Of a DNA stretch of 64,000 nucleotides, positions 1 to 8,994 are shown piece by piece (the stretch's first letter is position 1; the number at the start of each line of letters is the position of its first letter). The stretch is from positions 248,001 to 312,000 of the forward strand of contig NZ_QMBQ01000006.1 of the NCBI RefSeq assembly GCF_003289965.1, given 5' to 3'. The translations under genes and the position numbers were made by a program. Under the pieces are notes generated by a model. The model worked only from the letters and a program-made list of their open reading frames with translations, did not search any database and was not told the origin of the DNA. The DNA is from Mesorhizobium atlanticum. Its GTDB lineage: Bacteria; Pseudomonadota; Alphaproteobacteria; Rhizobiales; Rhizobiaceae.

Positions 1-592
1 CGTCGTTGAACCAGTCGTAGCGGAACCAGTAGAGGTTGGCGAACTGCTGGTCGGGAAGCTGATAGAGCTTGCCGTCCGGCGCCGTGGTGAACGACTTGCC
101 GATGAAGTCGTCGACGTCGAGCATCGGATCGGTGACGTCCTTGCCCTCGCCAGCCATCCAGTCGGTCAGGTTGCGCGCCTGCTGATAACGCCAGTGCGTG
201 CCGATGAGGTCCGAGTCGTTGACCCAGCCATCATAGAGGTTCTGCCCGGTCTGCATCTGGGTCTGGATCTTCTCGACGACGTCGCCTTCCTGGATGACGT
301 CATGCGTGACCTTGATGCCGGTGATGGCGGTGAAGGCCGGCGCAAGCACCTGGGATTCATACTGGTGCGTGGTCAGGGTCTCCGACACCACCTTGATTTC
401 CATGCCGGCAAACGGCTTGGCGGCGTCGACGAACCACTGCATTTCCTTTTCCTGGTCGGCGCGCGAGAGCGTCGACAATGGACCTATCTCCTTATCCAGA
501 AAGGCCTTTGCCTCGTCCATCCCGGCATAGGCGTGGCCGGCGCCGAGCAATAGGACAAGGGCGGTCGTTGATGTTAGAAATTGCCGTCGCAT
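1..592 (-). CDS. glpV: Glycerol ABC transporter substrate-binding protein, partial (C-terminus beyond window)
   Basis: This is the periplasmic solute receptor of the glycerol importer. The ATG at 592 opens a reading frame that runs off the left edge, so about 197 N-terminal residues are visible. A signal peptide is clear: basic start (MRR), a hydrophobic stretch with four leucines, and a likely cleavage after AYA near residue 23. The mature part resembles family 1 extracellular sugar/glycerol binding proteins. It is the last gene of the minus-strand set glpR-D-S-T-P-Q-U-V, 78 bp after glpU, and a strong hairpin lies in that gap. The symbol follows the rhizobial glycerol operon and rests mainly on gene order. 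Confidence 0.85.
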   Translation of the reverse strand, partial: MRRQFLTSTTALVLLLGAGHAYAGMDEAKAFLDKEIGPLSTLSRADQEKEMQWFVDAAKPFAGMEIKVVSETLTTHQYESQVLAPAFTAITGIKVTHDVIQEGDVVEKIQTQMQTGQNLYDGWVNDSDLIGTHWRYQQARNLTDWMAGEGKDVTDPMLDVDDFIGKSFTTAPDGKLYQLPDQQFANLYWFRYDWFND

Positions 593-627
593 GTGTCTCC
601 TCCAGTCTTAGGTTGTGAAGTGCGATC

Positions 628-657
628 CGGGGCGGCCGCCAGCACGCGGCCGCTCCG
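628..657 (-). promoter_or_regulatory. Intercistronic hairpin between glpU and glpV
   Basis: Bases 628-639 pair with 646-657 through 12 pairs including one G-T, around the loop CAGCAC. The core is GCGGCCGC on each side. No T-tract follows on the minus strand, so it looks more like an RNA-stabilising or processing hairpin that favours the binding-protein message than a terminator. The function is inferred. Confidence 0.5.
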
Positions 658-670
658 ACTTTTTCCCCCT

Positions 671-958
671 CTATACGTATCGGAACACGCCAATGGCGTA
701 GACCACCGAGAGAGCGAGAGCCCACCACAGGTTGGGTCCAACCAGACCCAGCCAAGCGAGATGGATGAAGGCGCTGCCAAGCAGCGAAACGAAGAGGCGG
801 TCGCCGCGCGTCGTCTCGAAGCGCAGCAGGCCGACGCGCGGATTGCCGCCGGGCGAGACATATTCCCAAAAGCCCATGCCGCAGAGCATCAGCGCAATGA
901 TGACGAAGAAGGCGGCCGTCGGCCACGTCCATGCCATCCAGGAGAAGTCGAGGTTCAT
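671..958 (-). CDS. glpU: Small membrane protein of glycerol transporter (DUF2160 family)
   Basis: A 95-residue integral membrane protein with hydrophobic segments at about residues 13-32, 56-75 and 77-93. It belongs to the DUF2160 type found between the permease and binding-protein genes of rhizobial glycerol ABC operons. Its biochemical role is unknown; it may be an accessory subunit of the GlpPQ permease. It starts 3 bp after the glpQ stop, so it is almost certainly co-translated. Family membership and order support the call; there is no catalytic motif to point to. Confidence 0.85.
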   Translation of the reverse strand: MNLDFSWMAWTWPTAAFFVIIALMLCGMGFWEYVSPGGNPRVGLLRFETTRGDRLFVSLLGSAFIHLAWLGLVGPNLWWALALSVVYAIGVFRYV

Positions 959-961
959 GGC

Positions 962-1870
<909 letters not shown>

Positions 1871-1871
1871 C

Positions 1872-2738
1872 TCAGCGCTCCGCGTCGTAGTTGGTCATCA
1901 CGGTGTAGAACACCCACGACAACAACAGGATGATCAGGAAGTAGACCAGCGACATGGCTGCCGCCGGACCGAGGTCGAATTGGCCGAGCGCCGTCTTGAC
2001 GAGGTCGATCGACAGGAAGGTCGTCGAATTGCCGGGGCCGCCGCCGGTGACCACGAAGGGTTCGGTGTAGATCATGAACGAGTCCATGAAGCGCAACAGC
2101 ACGGCGATCAGAAGCACGCGCTGCATCTTCGGCAGTTGGATGTAGCGGAACACCGCCCAGCGCGAGGCGCCGTCGATCTTGGCCGCCTGGTAGAAGGCAT
2201 CCGGAATGGAGACCAGCCCGGCATAGCAGAGCAGAACGACCAGGCTGGTCCAGTGCCAGACATCCATGACGATGACGGTGACCCAGGCGTCGAACGGGTC
2301 CTGGACATAGTTGTAGTCGATGCCGAGCGCATTGATGTAATAGCCGAGCAGGCCGATGTCGTTGCGGCCGAACACCTGCCAGATCGTGCCGACGACGTTC
2401 CACGGCACCAGCAACGGCAGCGCCATCAGCACCAGGCAGACCGGCACGCCCCAGCCTTTCTTGGGCATGTTGAGCGCGATGAAGATGCCGAGCGGCACCT
2501 CGATCGCCAGGATGATGAAGGAGAAGATCAGGTTGCGCACCATCGCTTCCCAGAAGCGGTTGGAGTGCAGCAACTCCTCGAACCACTCGGTGCCGGCCCA
2601 GAAGAAGACGTTGTTGCCGAACGTGTCCTGCACCGAATAATTGACGACGGTCATCAGCGGGATGACGGCCGAGAAGGCCACCAGCACCAGCACCGGCAGG
2701 ACAAGGAACCAGGCCTTGTTGTTCCAGGTCTTGTCCAT
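1872..2738 (-). CDS. glpP: Glycerol ABC transporter permease
   Basis: A 288-residue permease of the MalF/UgpA type with about six membrane segments. The EAA-loop is seen as FYQAAKIDGASRW near residue 190, where the coupling helix meets an ATPase subunit. The ATG at 2738 directly abuts the glpT stop codon (2739-2741), which suggests translational coupling. It forms the heteromeric permease with GlpQ. Assignment to glycerol rather than another sugar rests on the glpD and glpR neighbours. Confidence 0.9.
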   Translation of the reverse strand: MDKTWNNKAWFLVLPVLVLVAFSAVIPLMTVVNYSVQDTFGNNVFFWAGTEWFEELLHSNRFWEAMVRNLIFSFIILAIEVPLGIFIALNMPKKGWGVPVCLVLMALPLLVPWNVVGTIWQVFGRNDIGLLGYYINALGIDYNYVQDPFDAWVTVIVMDVWHWTSLVVLLCYAGLVSIPDAFYQAAKIDGASRWAVFRYIQLPKMQRVLLIAVLLRFMDSFMIYTEPFVVTGGGPGNSTTFLSIDLVKTALGQFDLGPAAAMSLVYFLIILLLSWVFYTVMTNYDAER

Positions 2739-3806
2739 CTACGCCCCCATCTCGACGCGCCAGGAATCGGCATAGATGTTGATGCCGGCCGGATCGAAGC
2801 GGACCTTCGGCTCGGCAGGCACCTCGTCGTCCTCGCCGATCACCGCGGCAATTTCCCTGCCTTCCAGGTTGGCGCGCACGACCTTATGGCGGCCGACGTC
2901 CTCGACCTTGGACACCTGCACCGCCATGCCTTCGCGGCCGAGCCGCACATATTCAGGGCGGATGCCAAGCTCGACGGCCCCGGCTTCCGCTTTCGGTACA
3001 CCCGGAAGCTCGATGCGCAACGCGCCGAACTTCGCCGTCCTGCCTTCCAGCGCGACCGGCAGCACGTTCATACCCGGCGAGCCGATGAAATAGCCGACGA
3101 AAGTGTGGCGCGGCCGCTCGAAAAGTTCGGCCGGCGTGCCGATCTGCACGATCTCGCCGTCATACATGACCACGACTCGGTCGGCGAAAGTCAGGGCTTC
3201 AGTCTGGTCGTGCGTGACATAGACCATGGTGTAGGCGAAGCGGCGATGCAGCTGCTTCAACTGCGAACGCAGCACCCACTTCATGTGCGGGTCGATCACC
3301 GTCAGCGGCTCGTCGAACAGGATGGCGTTGACGTCCGAGCGCACCAGGCCGCGGCCGAGCGAGATTTTCTGCTTCTGGTCGGCGGTGAGCCCGCGCGCCT
3401 TCTTCTTCGCCAGCCCGGCGAGATCGATCATGTCGAGCGTCTCACGCACCTTGCGGTCGACGTCCGCCTCCGGCACGCGGCGGTTGCGCAGTGGGAAGGC
3501 AAGGTTGTCGTAGACGGTCATGGTGTCGTAGATGACCGGGAACTGGAACACCTGCGCGATGTTGCGCTCCTGCGTCGACAGATTGGTGATGTCGCGGCCG
3601 TTGAACAAAAGCTGGCCGTGCGAGGGATGCAGCAATCCTGAAATGATGTTGAGCAAGGTGGTCTTGCCGCAGCCCGACGGCCCAAGCAGCGCGTAGGCGC
3701 CGCCATCCTCGAAGGTGTGATGCACTTCCTTCAACGCAAAATCCGAATCCTTCCGTGGATTGGGCAGGTAGGAGTGGCGGATATGGTTGACGTCGATGCG
3801 CGCCAT
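2739..3806 (-). CDS. glpT: Glycerol ABC transporter ATPase, degenerate signature motif
   Basis: A 355-residue cytoplasmic ATPase of the UgpC/MalK group: nucleotide-binding domain to about residue 235, then an OB/TOBE-type regulatory domain. Walker A is GPSGCGKT (42-49), Walker B ends ILFDEP, and the H-loop reads YVTHDQ. The ABC signature near 140-144 reads LTADQ instead of LSGGQ, and the D-loop is TVIDPH instead of the usual ALD form. It therefore offers good ATP-binding motifs but a poor signature to its partner GlpS. Start ATG 3806 has GGAGG about 8 bp upstream. Confidence 0.9.
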   Translation of the reverse strand: MARIDVNHIRHSYLPNPRKDSDFALKEVHHTFEDGGAYALLGPSGCGKTTLLNIISGLLHPSHGQLLFNGRDITNLSTQERNIAQVFQFPVIYDTMTVYDNLAFPLRNRRVPEADVDRKVRETLDMIDLAGLAKKKARGLTADQKQKISLGRGLVRSDVNAILFDEPLTVIDPHMKWVLRSQLKQLHRRFAYTMVYVTHDQTEALTFADRVVVMYDGEIVQIGTPAELFERPRHTFVGYFIGSPGMNVLPVALEGRTAKFGALRIELPGVPKAEAGAVELGIRPEYVRLGREGMAVQVSKVEDVGRHKVVRANLEGREIAAVIGEDDEVPAEPKVRFDPAGINIYADSWRVEMGA

Positions 3807-3816
3807 CTGATCCTCC

Positions 3817-4896
3817 TCAGGCCGCCAGCTTCGATGCCGTCACGGCGCGGCCGTTCTGGTCGAACACCATGATGTGGCGCGGGTCGATGAACACCTCGAC
3901 CACGTCGTCCGTCTCGAAATCGAGGATGCCATGGGCAAGCATCACCCAGCGCGCATCGGCGAAGTCGAGATGGACGAAGCTTTCCGAGCCGGTGATCTCG
4001 GTGATGGTGACCTTGGCACGCACCGGCACGGCGCTGGCGTTCGGCCGCTCCAGCGACAGGTGATGCGGCTGGAAGCCGATCGTGTAGCTGGCGTCCGCAA
4101 TGCCGCTGAGCTCCTGCGGAACCGGCAGCTTGACGCCGCCCTCGAGCAGGAAGTCCGAGCCCTTCTTGGAGAGCACGATGGTGTTGAGCGGCGGGTCGGC
4201 GAAGGTCCTTGCCGTCACCAGGTCGACCGGCTTGCGGAACACGTCGACGGTCGGACCGAATTGCGTAACGCGACCCTCCGAAAGTGTCGCCGTATTGCCG
4301 CCGAGCAGCAGCGCCTCGTGCGGCTCGGTCGTCGCATAGACGAAGATCGTGCCCGCGGCGGCGAAGATCTTCGGCAATTCGGCGCGCAATTCCTCGCGCA
4401 GCTTGTAGTCGAGATTGGCCAAAGGCTCGTCGAGCAGCACCAGGCTGGCGTTCTTGACGATGGCGCGCGCAAGCGCCGTACGCTGCTGCTGGCCGCCCGA
4501 GAGGTTGAGCGGCGTGCGATCGAGGTAAGGCGTGAGCTTGAGAAGGGCGGCGGCATTGCGCACCTCCTTGTCGATCCTTGCCTGGTCGACGCCTGCAACC
4601 CTGAGCGGCGACGCGATGTTCTCGTAAACCGTCATCGCCGGGTAGTTGATGAACTGCTGGTAGACCATCGCGACATTGCGCTTTTGCACCGGCTGTCCGG
4701 TGACGTCCTTGCCGTCGAACCAGACCGAGCCAGAAGTCGGCGCGTCGAGACCCGCCATCAGCCGCATCAGGCTGGTCTTGCCGGAAAGCGTCGGTCCCAG
4801 CAGAACATTCAGTGACCCGTGCTGAAGCGTCAGCGACACGTCGCGGATATGCTCCTGCGCACCGATCGTCTTCGTCACGTTCCTCAGTTCTAGCAT
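3817..4896 (-). CDS. glpS: Glycerol ABC transporter ATPase, H-loop histidine missing
   Basis: A 359-residue ATPase of the MalK/UgpC type with a C-terminal TOBE region. Walker A is GPTLSGKT (34-41), the signature is canonical LSGGQ (132-136), and Walker B ends LVLLDEP. The H-loop, usually V-T-H-D, here reads YATTEP, so the switch histidine is replaced by threonine. This complements GlpT, which keeps the histidine but has a broken signature. I chose ATG 4896 over the GTG at 4899 because of the spacing to the strong GGAGGAGG ribosome site. Second gene after glpR in the operon. Confidence 0.9.
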   Translation of the reverse strand: MLELRNVTKTIGAQEHIRDVSLTLQHGSLNVLLGPTLSGKTSLMRLMAGLDAPTSGSVWFDGKDVTGQPVQKRNVAMVYQQFINYPAMTVYENIASPLRVAGVDQARIDKEVRNAAALLKLTPYLDRTPLNLSGGQQQRTALARAIVKNASLVLLDEPLANLDYKLREELRAELPKIFAAAGTIFVYATTEPHEALLLGGNTATLSEGRVTQFGPTVDVFRKPVDLVTARTFADPPLNTIVLSKKGSDFLLEGGVKLPVPQELSGIADASYTIGFQPHHLSLERPNASAVPVRAKVTITEITGSESFVHLDFADARWVMLAHGILDFETDDVVEVFIDPRHIMVFDQNGRAVTASKLAA

Positions 4897-4935
4897 CACG
4901 CCTCCTCCCAGGCCTTGCGCTTCAGCGGTCGATCG

Positions 4936-6462
4936 TCATTCCGCCGCCGCGACGTGACGGCTGCTCAGTCCTCGCATGAATTCTTCCAGCGCCGCCGTCT
5001 GCTCCCGGCTGAAATGCAGGCCCCGCTTGGTGCGGCGCCACAGCACGTCCTCGGCGGTGACCGCCCATTCGTTCTCGGCGAGATAGCGAACCTCCACCTC
5101 GAAAAGATCGGCGCCGAAATTGCGGCCGAGATCGGCATTCGACTTGGCGAGCCCGAGCAGCTTCTGCGCGCGCGTGCCGTAAAGACGGGTGAACCGGCGC
5201 GCCAGGCGCTGGTCGAGGAATGGATAGCTGTTCTTCAGCCTGGCGACCTGGGCATCGAAACCCGTCGCGGGAAAATCACCGCCCGGCAGCGGCGCGTCAT
5301 GCGTCCAAGGCTTGCCGCGCTTGCCGAGAAAGCCCTCGATCTTCTCAAGCATCGATTCCGCCAGCCGGCGGAAAGTCGTGATCTTGCCGCCGAAGGCGTT
5401 GACAAGCGGGGCGACACCCTCCCCGCCATCGGCCTTCAGCACATAGTCGCGCGTCGCTTCCTGCGCCTTGGAGGCGCCGTCGTCATAGAGCGGGCGCACC
5501 GCCGAATAAGTCCAGACGATGTCGGAGCGCTTGACGGGCTGCGCGAAATATTCGCTTGCCGCGGCGCACAGATAGTCGATCTCGGCGTCGGAGATCTTCA
5601 CATCGTGCGGGTCGCCGGGATAGTCGCGGTCGGTTGTCCCGATCAGCGTGAATTCTTCCTCGTAGGGAATGGCGAAGATGATGCGGCCATCCTTGTTCTG
5701 GAAGAAATAGGCGCGCGGATCGTCGAACTTCTTGGCGACGACGATGTGGCTGCCCTGCACGAGGCGGACATTGTGGACTTCGTTCTGGCCGACGGCTGTC
5801 TGCAGAACGTGATCGACCCACGGGCCGGCGGCGTTGACGAGAAGCCGCGCGCGAACCTCGTCTGTGTCACCGGTGAGCACATTCTGCACCTTGATGGTCC
5901 AGGTCGGACCGTCGCGGCGCGCGCTGACGACCCTCGTGCGGGTACGGATGATGGCGCCCCGGTCGGCGGCATCACGAGCGTTCAGCACCACCAGGCGAGC
6001 GTCATTGACCCAACCATCCGAATATTCGAAAGCCTTGCGGAACAATGGCTTCAGCGGTTTGCCGGCCGGATCCCTCGCCATGTCCAGCGTCTTCGTCGCC
6101 GGCAGCAGTTTGCGCCCGCCGATGTGATCGTAAAGGAACAGCCCAAGCCGGATCAGCCAGGCGGGCCTGAGGCCCTTGGCGTAAGGCAGAACGAAGCGCA
6201 TCGGCCAGATGATGTGCGGCGCGTTCTTCCAAAGAACCTCGCGCTCCATCAGCGCTTCGCGCACCAGCCGGAACTCGTAGAATTCGAGATAGCGGAGCCC
6301 GCCATGGATAAGCTTGGTCGAGCCGGATGACGTCCCGCTCGCCAGATCGTTCATCTCGGCAAGATAAACCGAAAAACCGCGGCCAACGGCGTCGCGGGCG
6401 ATGCCGCAGCCATTGATGCCGCCGCCGATGACGAAAATGTCATGGATCGGGGATGCGTCCAC
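4936..6462 (-). CDS. glpD: Glycerol-3-phosphate dehydrogenase (FAD, respiratory)
   Basis: A 508-residue membrane-associated flavoenzyme that oxidises sn-glycerol 3-phosphate to dihydroxyacetone phosphate and passes electrons to quinone. The FAD-binding Rossmann motif GGGINGCG is at residues 13-20, and SGSTKLIHGGLRYLE follows, typical of GlpD. Length matches the family (about 500). The start is read as GTG 6462, 5 bp after a GGAGG ribosome site; the longer frame from TTG 6474 would begin inside that site. No glycerol kinase gene is visible here, so GlpK must be encoded elsewhere or beyond the left edge. Confidence 0.95.
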   Translation of the reverse strand: MDASPIHDIFVIGGGINGCGIARDAVGRGFSVYLAEMNDLASGTSSGSTKLIHGGLRYLEFYEFRLVREALMEREVLWKNAPHIIWPMRFVLPYAKGLRPAWLIRLGLFLYDHIGGRKLLPATKTLDMARDPAGKPLKPLFRKAFEYSDGWVNDARLVVLNARDAADRGAIIRTRTRVVSARRDGPTWTIKVQNVLTGDTDEVRARLLVNAAGPWVDHVLQTAVGQNEVHNVRLVQGSHIVVAKKFDDPRAYFFQNKDGRIIFAIPYEEEFTLIGTTDRDYPGDPHDVKISDAEIDYLCAAASEYFAQPVKRSDIVWTYSAVRPLYDDGASKAQEATRDYVLKADGGEGVAPLVNAFGGKITTFRRLAESMLEKIEGFLGKRGKPWTHDAPLPGGDFPATGFDAQVARLKNSYPFLDQRLARRFTRLYGTRAQKLLGLAKSNADLGRNFGADLFEVEVRYLAENEWAVTAEDVLWRRTKRGLHFSREQTAALEEFMRGLSSRHVAAAE

Positions 6463-6498
6463 AGGGTCCTCCAACGATTTCGCATTGCACCATTTTTG

Positions 6499-6556
6499 TG
6501 TTTTACGAAACCGTGGCGGAATTATTTCGAACTAAAAGCGAATGTCAAACGAAATT
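6499..6556. promoter_or_regulatory. Candidate GlpR operator cluster before glpD
   Basis: The 126-bp gap between glpR and glpD is AT-rich and holds several copies of a CGAAA/TTTCG core: ACGAAAC (6505-6511), TTTCGA (6525-6530), AGCGAAT (6537-6543) and AACGAAAT (6548-6555), some at roughly 11-bp spacing. DeoR-family repressors often bind such repeated TTCG elements. Similar motifs lie before glpR itself, which favours one regulator for both. No binding data are available, so this is inferred. Confidence 0.45.
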
Positions 6557-6588
6557 ATCATCGCTGCGTGGCGCAGCCGTGATACATG

Positions 6589-7356
6589 CTATTCGAGCGC
6601 CGTTTCGATCAACCGAACTTCGGTCTCCTCGCAGATCCGGCGGATCGAGGGGATATCGCAACGATCGGTGATGAAGGTATTCACCTGCGAAAGGTGACCT
6701 ATCCGAACCGGCGCCGTGCGCTCGAATTTGGTCCGGTCGGAGACCAGGATGACGTGGCGCGCATTGGCGATGATCGCCTGCGCCACCTTCACCTCGCGGA
6801 AATCGAAGTCGAGCAGCGCACCGTCATGGTCGATGGCCGAGGCGCCGATGACGGCGTAGTCGACCTTGAACTGGCGGATGAAATCGACGGCCGCTTCGCC
6901 GACAATGCCGCCGTCCGAACCGCGCACCACGCCGCCGGCGATCACCACCTCTATCGTAGGATAAACGCGCATCCTATTGGCAACATTGATGTTATTGGTG
7001 ATGACCATCAGCCCGTTATGGTCGAGCAGCGCCTTGCTGACGGCCTCGGTGGTGGTGCCGATATTGATGAATAGCGAAGCATTGTCCGGGATCAGCCGCG
7101 CCGCCGCGCCGCCGATCGCCTCCTTCTCGTCGGCCGCGATCTTGCGCCGCGCCTCATATTCCATGTTCTCGATGCCGGACGGGAACAGCGCGCCGCCATG
7201 GATGCGGGTGAGCAGCCGCTGGTCGCACAGATCGTTGAGGTCCTTGCGGATGGTCTGCGGCGTCACGTTGAAATGCGTAGCCAGATCCTCGACCAGAACC
7301 CGGCCGTGGTCTTTCGCCATCTGGATGATCTCGGCGTGGCGTGGCGAAAGAAACAT
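6589..7356 (-). CDS. glpR: DeoR-family glycerol regulon repressor
   Basis: A 255-residue DeoR-type repressor: winged helix-turn-helix in the first 60 residues (MFLSPRHAEIIQMAKDHG, then TPQTIRKDLNDL as recognition helix) and a sugar-phosphate-sensing domain behind it. In the family glycerol 3-phosphate releases DNA. ATG 7356 is chosen because GGAGG lies 8 bp upstream; the alternative ATG 7371 overlaps that site. It heads the glp operon and is separated from glpD by an operator-like region. Confidence 0.88.
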   Translation of the reverse strand: MFLSPRHAEIIQMAKDHGRVLVEDLATHFNVTPQTIRKDLNDLCDQRLLTRIHGGALFPSGIENMEYEARRKIAADEKEAIGGAAARLIPDNASLFINIGTTTEAVSKALLDHNGLMVITNNINVANRMRVYPTIEVVIAGGVVRGSDGGIVGEAAVDFIRQFKVDYAVIGASAIDHDGALLDFDFREVKVAQAIIANARHVILVSDRTKFERTAPVRIGHLSQVNTFITDRCDIPSIRRICEETEVRLIETALE

Positions 7357-7370
7357 CCGACATTCCTCCA

Positions 7371-7437
7371 TTTTCGTTTTTTCCGTCTATATCGGAAAAC
7401 GAAAGCGAAGAAAAGGTATAAGCCGGCTAACGAAAAT
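7371..7437. promoter_or_regulatory. Candidate glpR promoter/operator region
   Basis: Upstream of glpR lie TTTTCGTTTT (7371-7380), a perfect dyad TTCCG-N7-CGGAA (7381-7397), AACGAAAG (7399-7406) and AACGAAAA (7429-7436). The CGAAA motif is shared with the gap before glpD, which suggests autoregulation by GlpR. The first element abuts the coding start. Confidence 0.45.
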
Positions 7438-7482
7438 CACCTGATTGCAAAAGGCAAACCAGCGCGGAATGCGTCTGCCGCC

Positions 7483-8895
7483 TCAGGATAGGCGCCGCGC
7501 AATCTCGGTTATGACGTCGAACGCCGCGTCGACATCGGCTGCCGTCGACTCGAACTGCCCCGCCTGAAAGCGGATCGCCACGCGCCCGTCGACCCGCGTT
7601 TGCGTGAGGTAAATGCGGCCATCGGTGTTGATGGCGTCGACCAGCCGCAAATTATGCTCGTCCGGATCGGTACCAGAAGGCGCGTTGTGCCGGAACGAGA
7701 ACAGCGACAGCATCGGCTCGCTGGCGAGCTCGAAATCCGCTTCGCCGGCCAGCCGCGCGGCAAGCCCTTCGCTCCAGGCGACATGATTGCGGATCATGGT
7801 GCGCAGGCCTTCGAGGCCGTGGGCACGCAGCAGGAACCAGAGTTTCAGCGCGCGGAAGCGGCGTCCGAGCGGCACCGACCATTCCGAATAGTTGATGATG
7901 CCGTCATGGCCGCGGGTCTTCAGGTAATCCGGTTTGATCGCCAGTGTGCGCACCAGGTCTTCCGGCTGGCGCACGAACTGGATCGAACAATCGAACTGCG
8001 CGCCGAGCCATTTGTGCGGATTGAAGACAATGGAGTCCGCGCCTTCGACGCCCGCCCAAAAATGCCGGTATTCCGGGCAGATCATCGCCGATCCGGCCCA
8101 GGCGGCATCGACATGCAGGTAAAGCCCGTGCCGCTTTGCGACCGTGGCCACCGCGGCGATGTCGTCGGTGCCGCCAATGCTGGTGCCGCCGACACAAGCG
8201 ATGATACCTGCGGGCAGGAGGCCAGCCTCTCGATCGGCGACGATCGCGGCCTCAAGCGCGGCCGTATCCATGGCGCGAAAGCGTCCTGAGACCGGGATGC
8301 GGACGAGGTTCTCCTCGCCGATGCCTGAGACCCAGATAGCGCGGTCGATCGAGGTATGGACCTGGTCGGAGGAATAGACGCGCAGCTTGCCCTGTCCGGC
8401 CAGCCCCTTTTTGTTGCCTTGCCAGTCGAGCGCCCGCTCGCGCATGGTGAGCACCGCCGCAAGCGTCGCCGACGAGGCCGAATCCTGGATGACGCCGGAA
8501 AAGCCCTCGGGTAGGCCAAGCGCCTGGCGCATCCAGTCGACGATACGCATTTCGAGCTCGGTCGCCGCCGGCGAGGTCTGCCACAGCATGCATTGCGCGG
8601 CCATCGCCGAGACCAGATACTCCGCCACGACCGAGACCGGCGCCGCATTGGCAGGGAAATAGGCGAAGAAGCGCGGATGCTGCCAATGCGTCATGCCCGG
8701 CACGATCTTGGCTTCGAAATCGGCGAAGATCTTCTCCATCGGTTCGGGCATTTCGGGTGGCGAAGCCTCAATGCTCCTGAAGATCTCGCCCGGCGCGATT
8801 GCCGGCCGCACCGGACGGTCGCGCAGGCCGGCGCGGTAATCGACGCCCCAATCGGCCGCTCGCCTCGACCAGTCGCGGAATGTCTCGTTTTCCAT
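7483..8895 (-). CDS. PLP-dependent aromatic-L-amino-acid decarboxylase family protein
   Basis: A 470-residue group II pyridoxal-phosphate decarboxylase, similar in length to tryptophan/tyrosine/DOPA decarboxylases. The PLP lysine is in NPHKW, the PLP-contacting HVDAAWAGSA segment precedes it, and the N-terminal substrate element reads THWQHPRFFAYFP. The exact substrate cannot be read; an aromatic amino acid is most likely. ATG 8895 has a good GGAGG site. A perfect palindrome at 8949-8960 is a likely operator. It is upstream of, and on the same strand as, glpR, with a gap of about 125 bp. Confidence 0.88.
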   Translation of the reverse strand: MENETFRDWSRRAADWGVDYRAGLRDRPVRPAIAPGEIFRSIEASPPEMPEPMEKIFADFEAKIVPGMTHWQHPRFFAYFPANAAPVSVVAEYLVSAMAAQCMLWQTSPAATELEMRIVDWMRQALGLPEGFSGVIQDSASSATLAAVLTMRERALDWQGNKKGLAGQGKLRVYSSDQVHTSIDRAIWVSGIGEENLVRIPVSGRFRAMDTAALEAAIVADREAGLLPAGIIACVGGTSIGGTDDIAAVATVAKRHGLYLHVDAAWAGSAMICPEYRHFWAGVEGADSIVFNPHKWLGAQFDCSIQFVRQPEDLVRTLAIKPDYLKTRGHDGIINYSEWSVPLGRRFRALKLWFLLRAHGLEGLRTMIRNHVAWSEGLAARLAGEADFELASEPMLSLFSFRHNAPSGTDPDEHNLRLVDAINTDGRIYLTQTRVDGRVAIRFQAGQFESTAADVDAAFDVITEIARRLS

Positions 8896-8948
8896 CTATC
8901 CTCCCGGGCCCAGCCGCAATGCAGCCGGTAGGCCAGCCTCGATATTGA

Positions 8949-8960
8949 TTAACATGTTAA
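8949..8960. promoter_or_regulatory. Perfect palindrome TTAACATGTTAA, putative repressor site for the decarboxylase
   Basis: A perfect 12-bp palindrome 54-65 bp before the decarboxylase start, flanked by an outer dyad ATTGAT/ATCAAT (8944-8949 and 8963-8968). Sites of this shape are typical of small dimeric regulators such as the MarR family. No regulator gene for it is adjacent. Confidence 0.45.
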
Positions 8961-8994
8961 ATATCAATGCGCAACCGGCCGCGAAGTGCGGACC

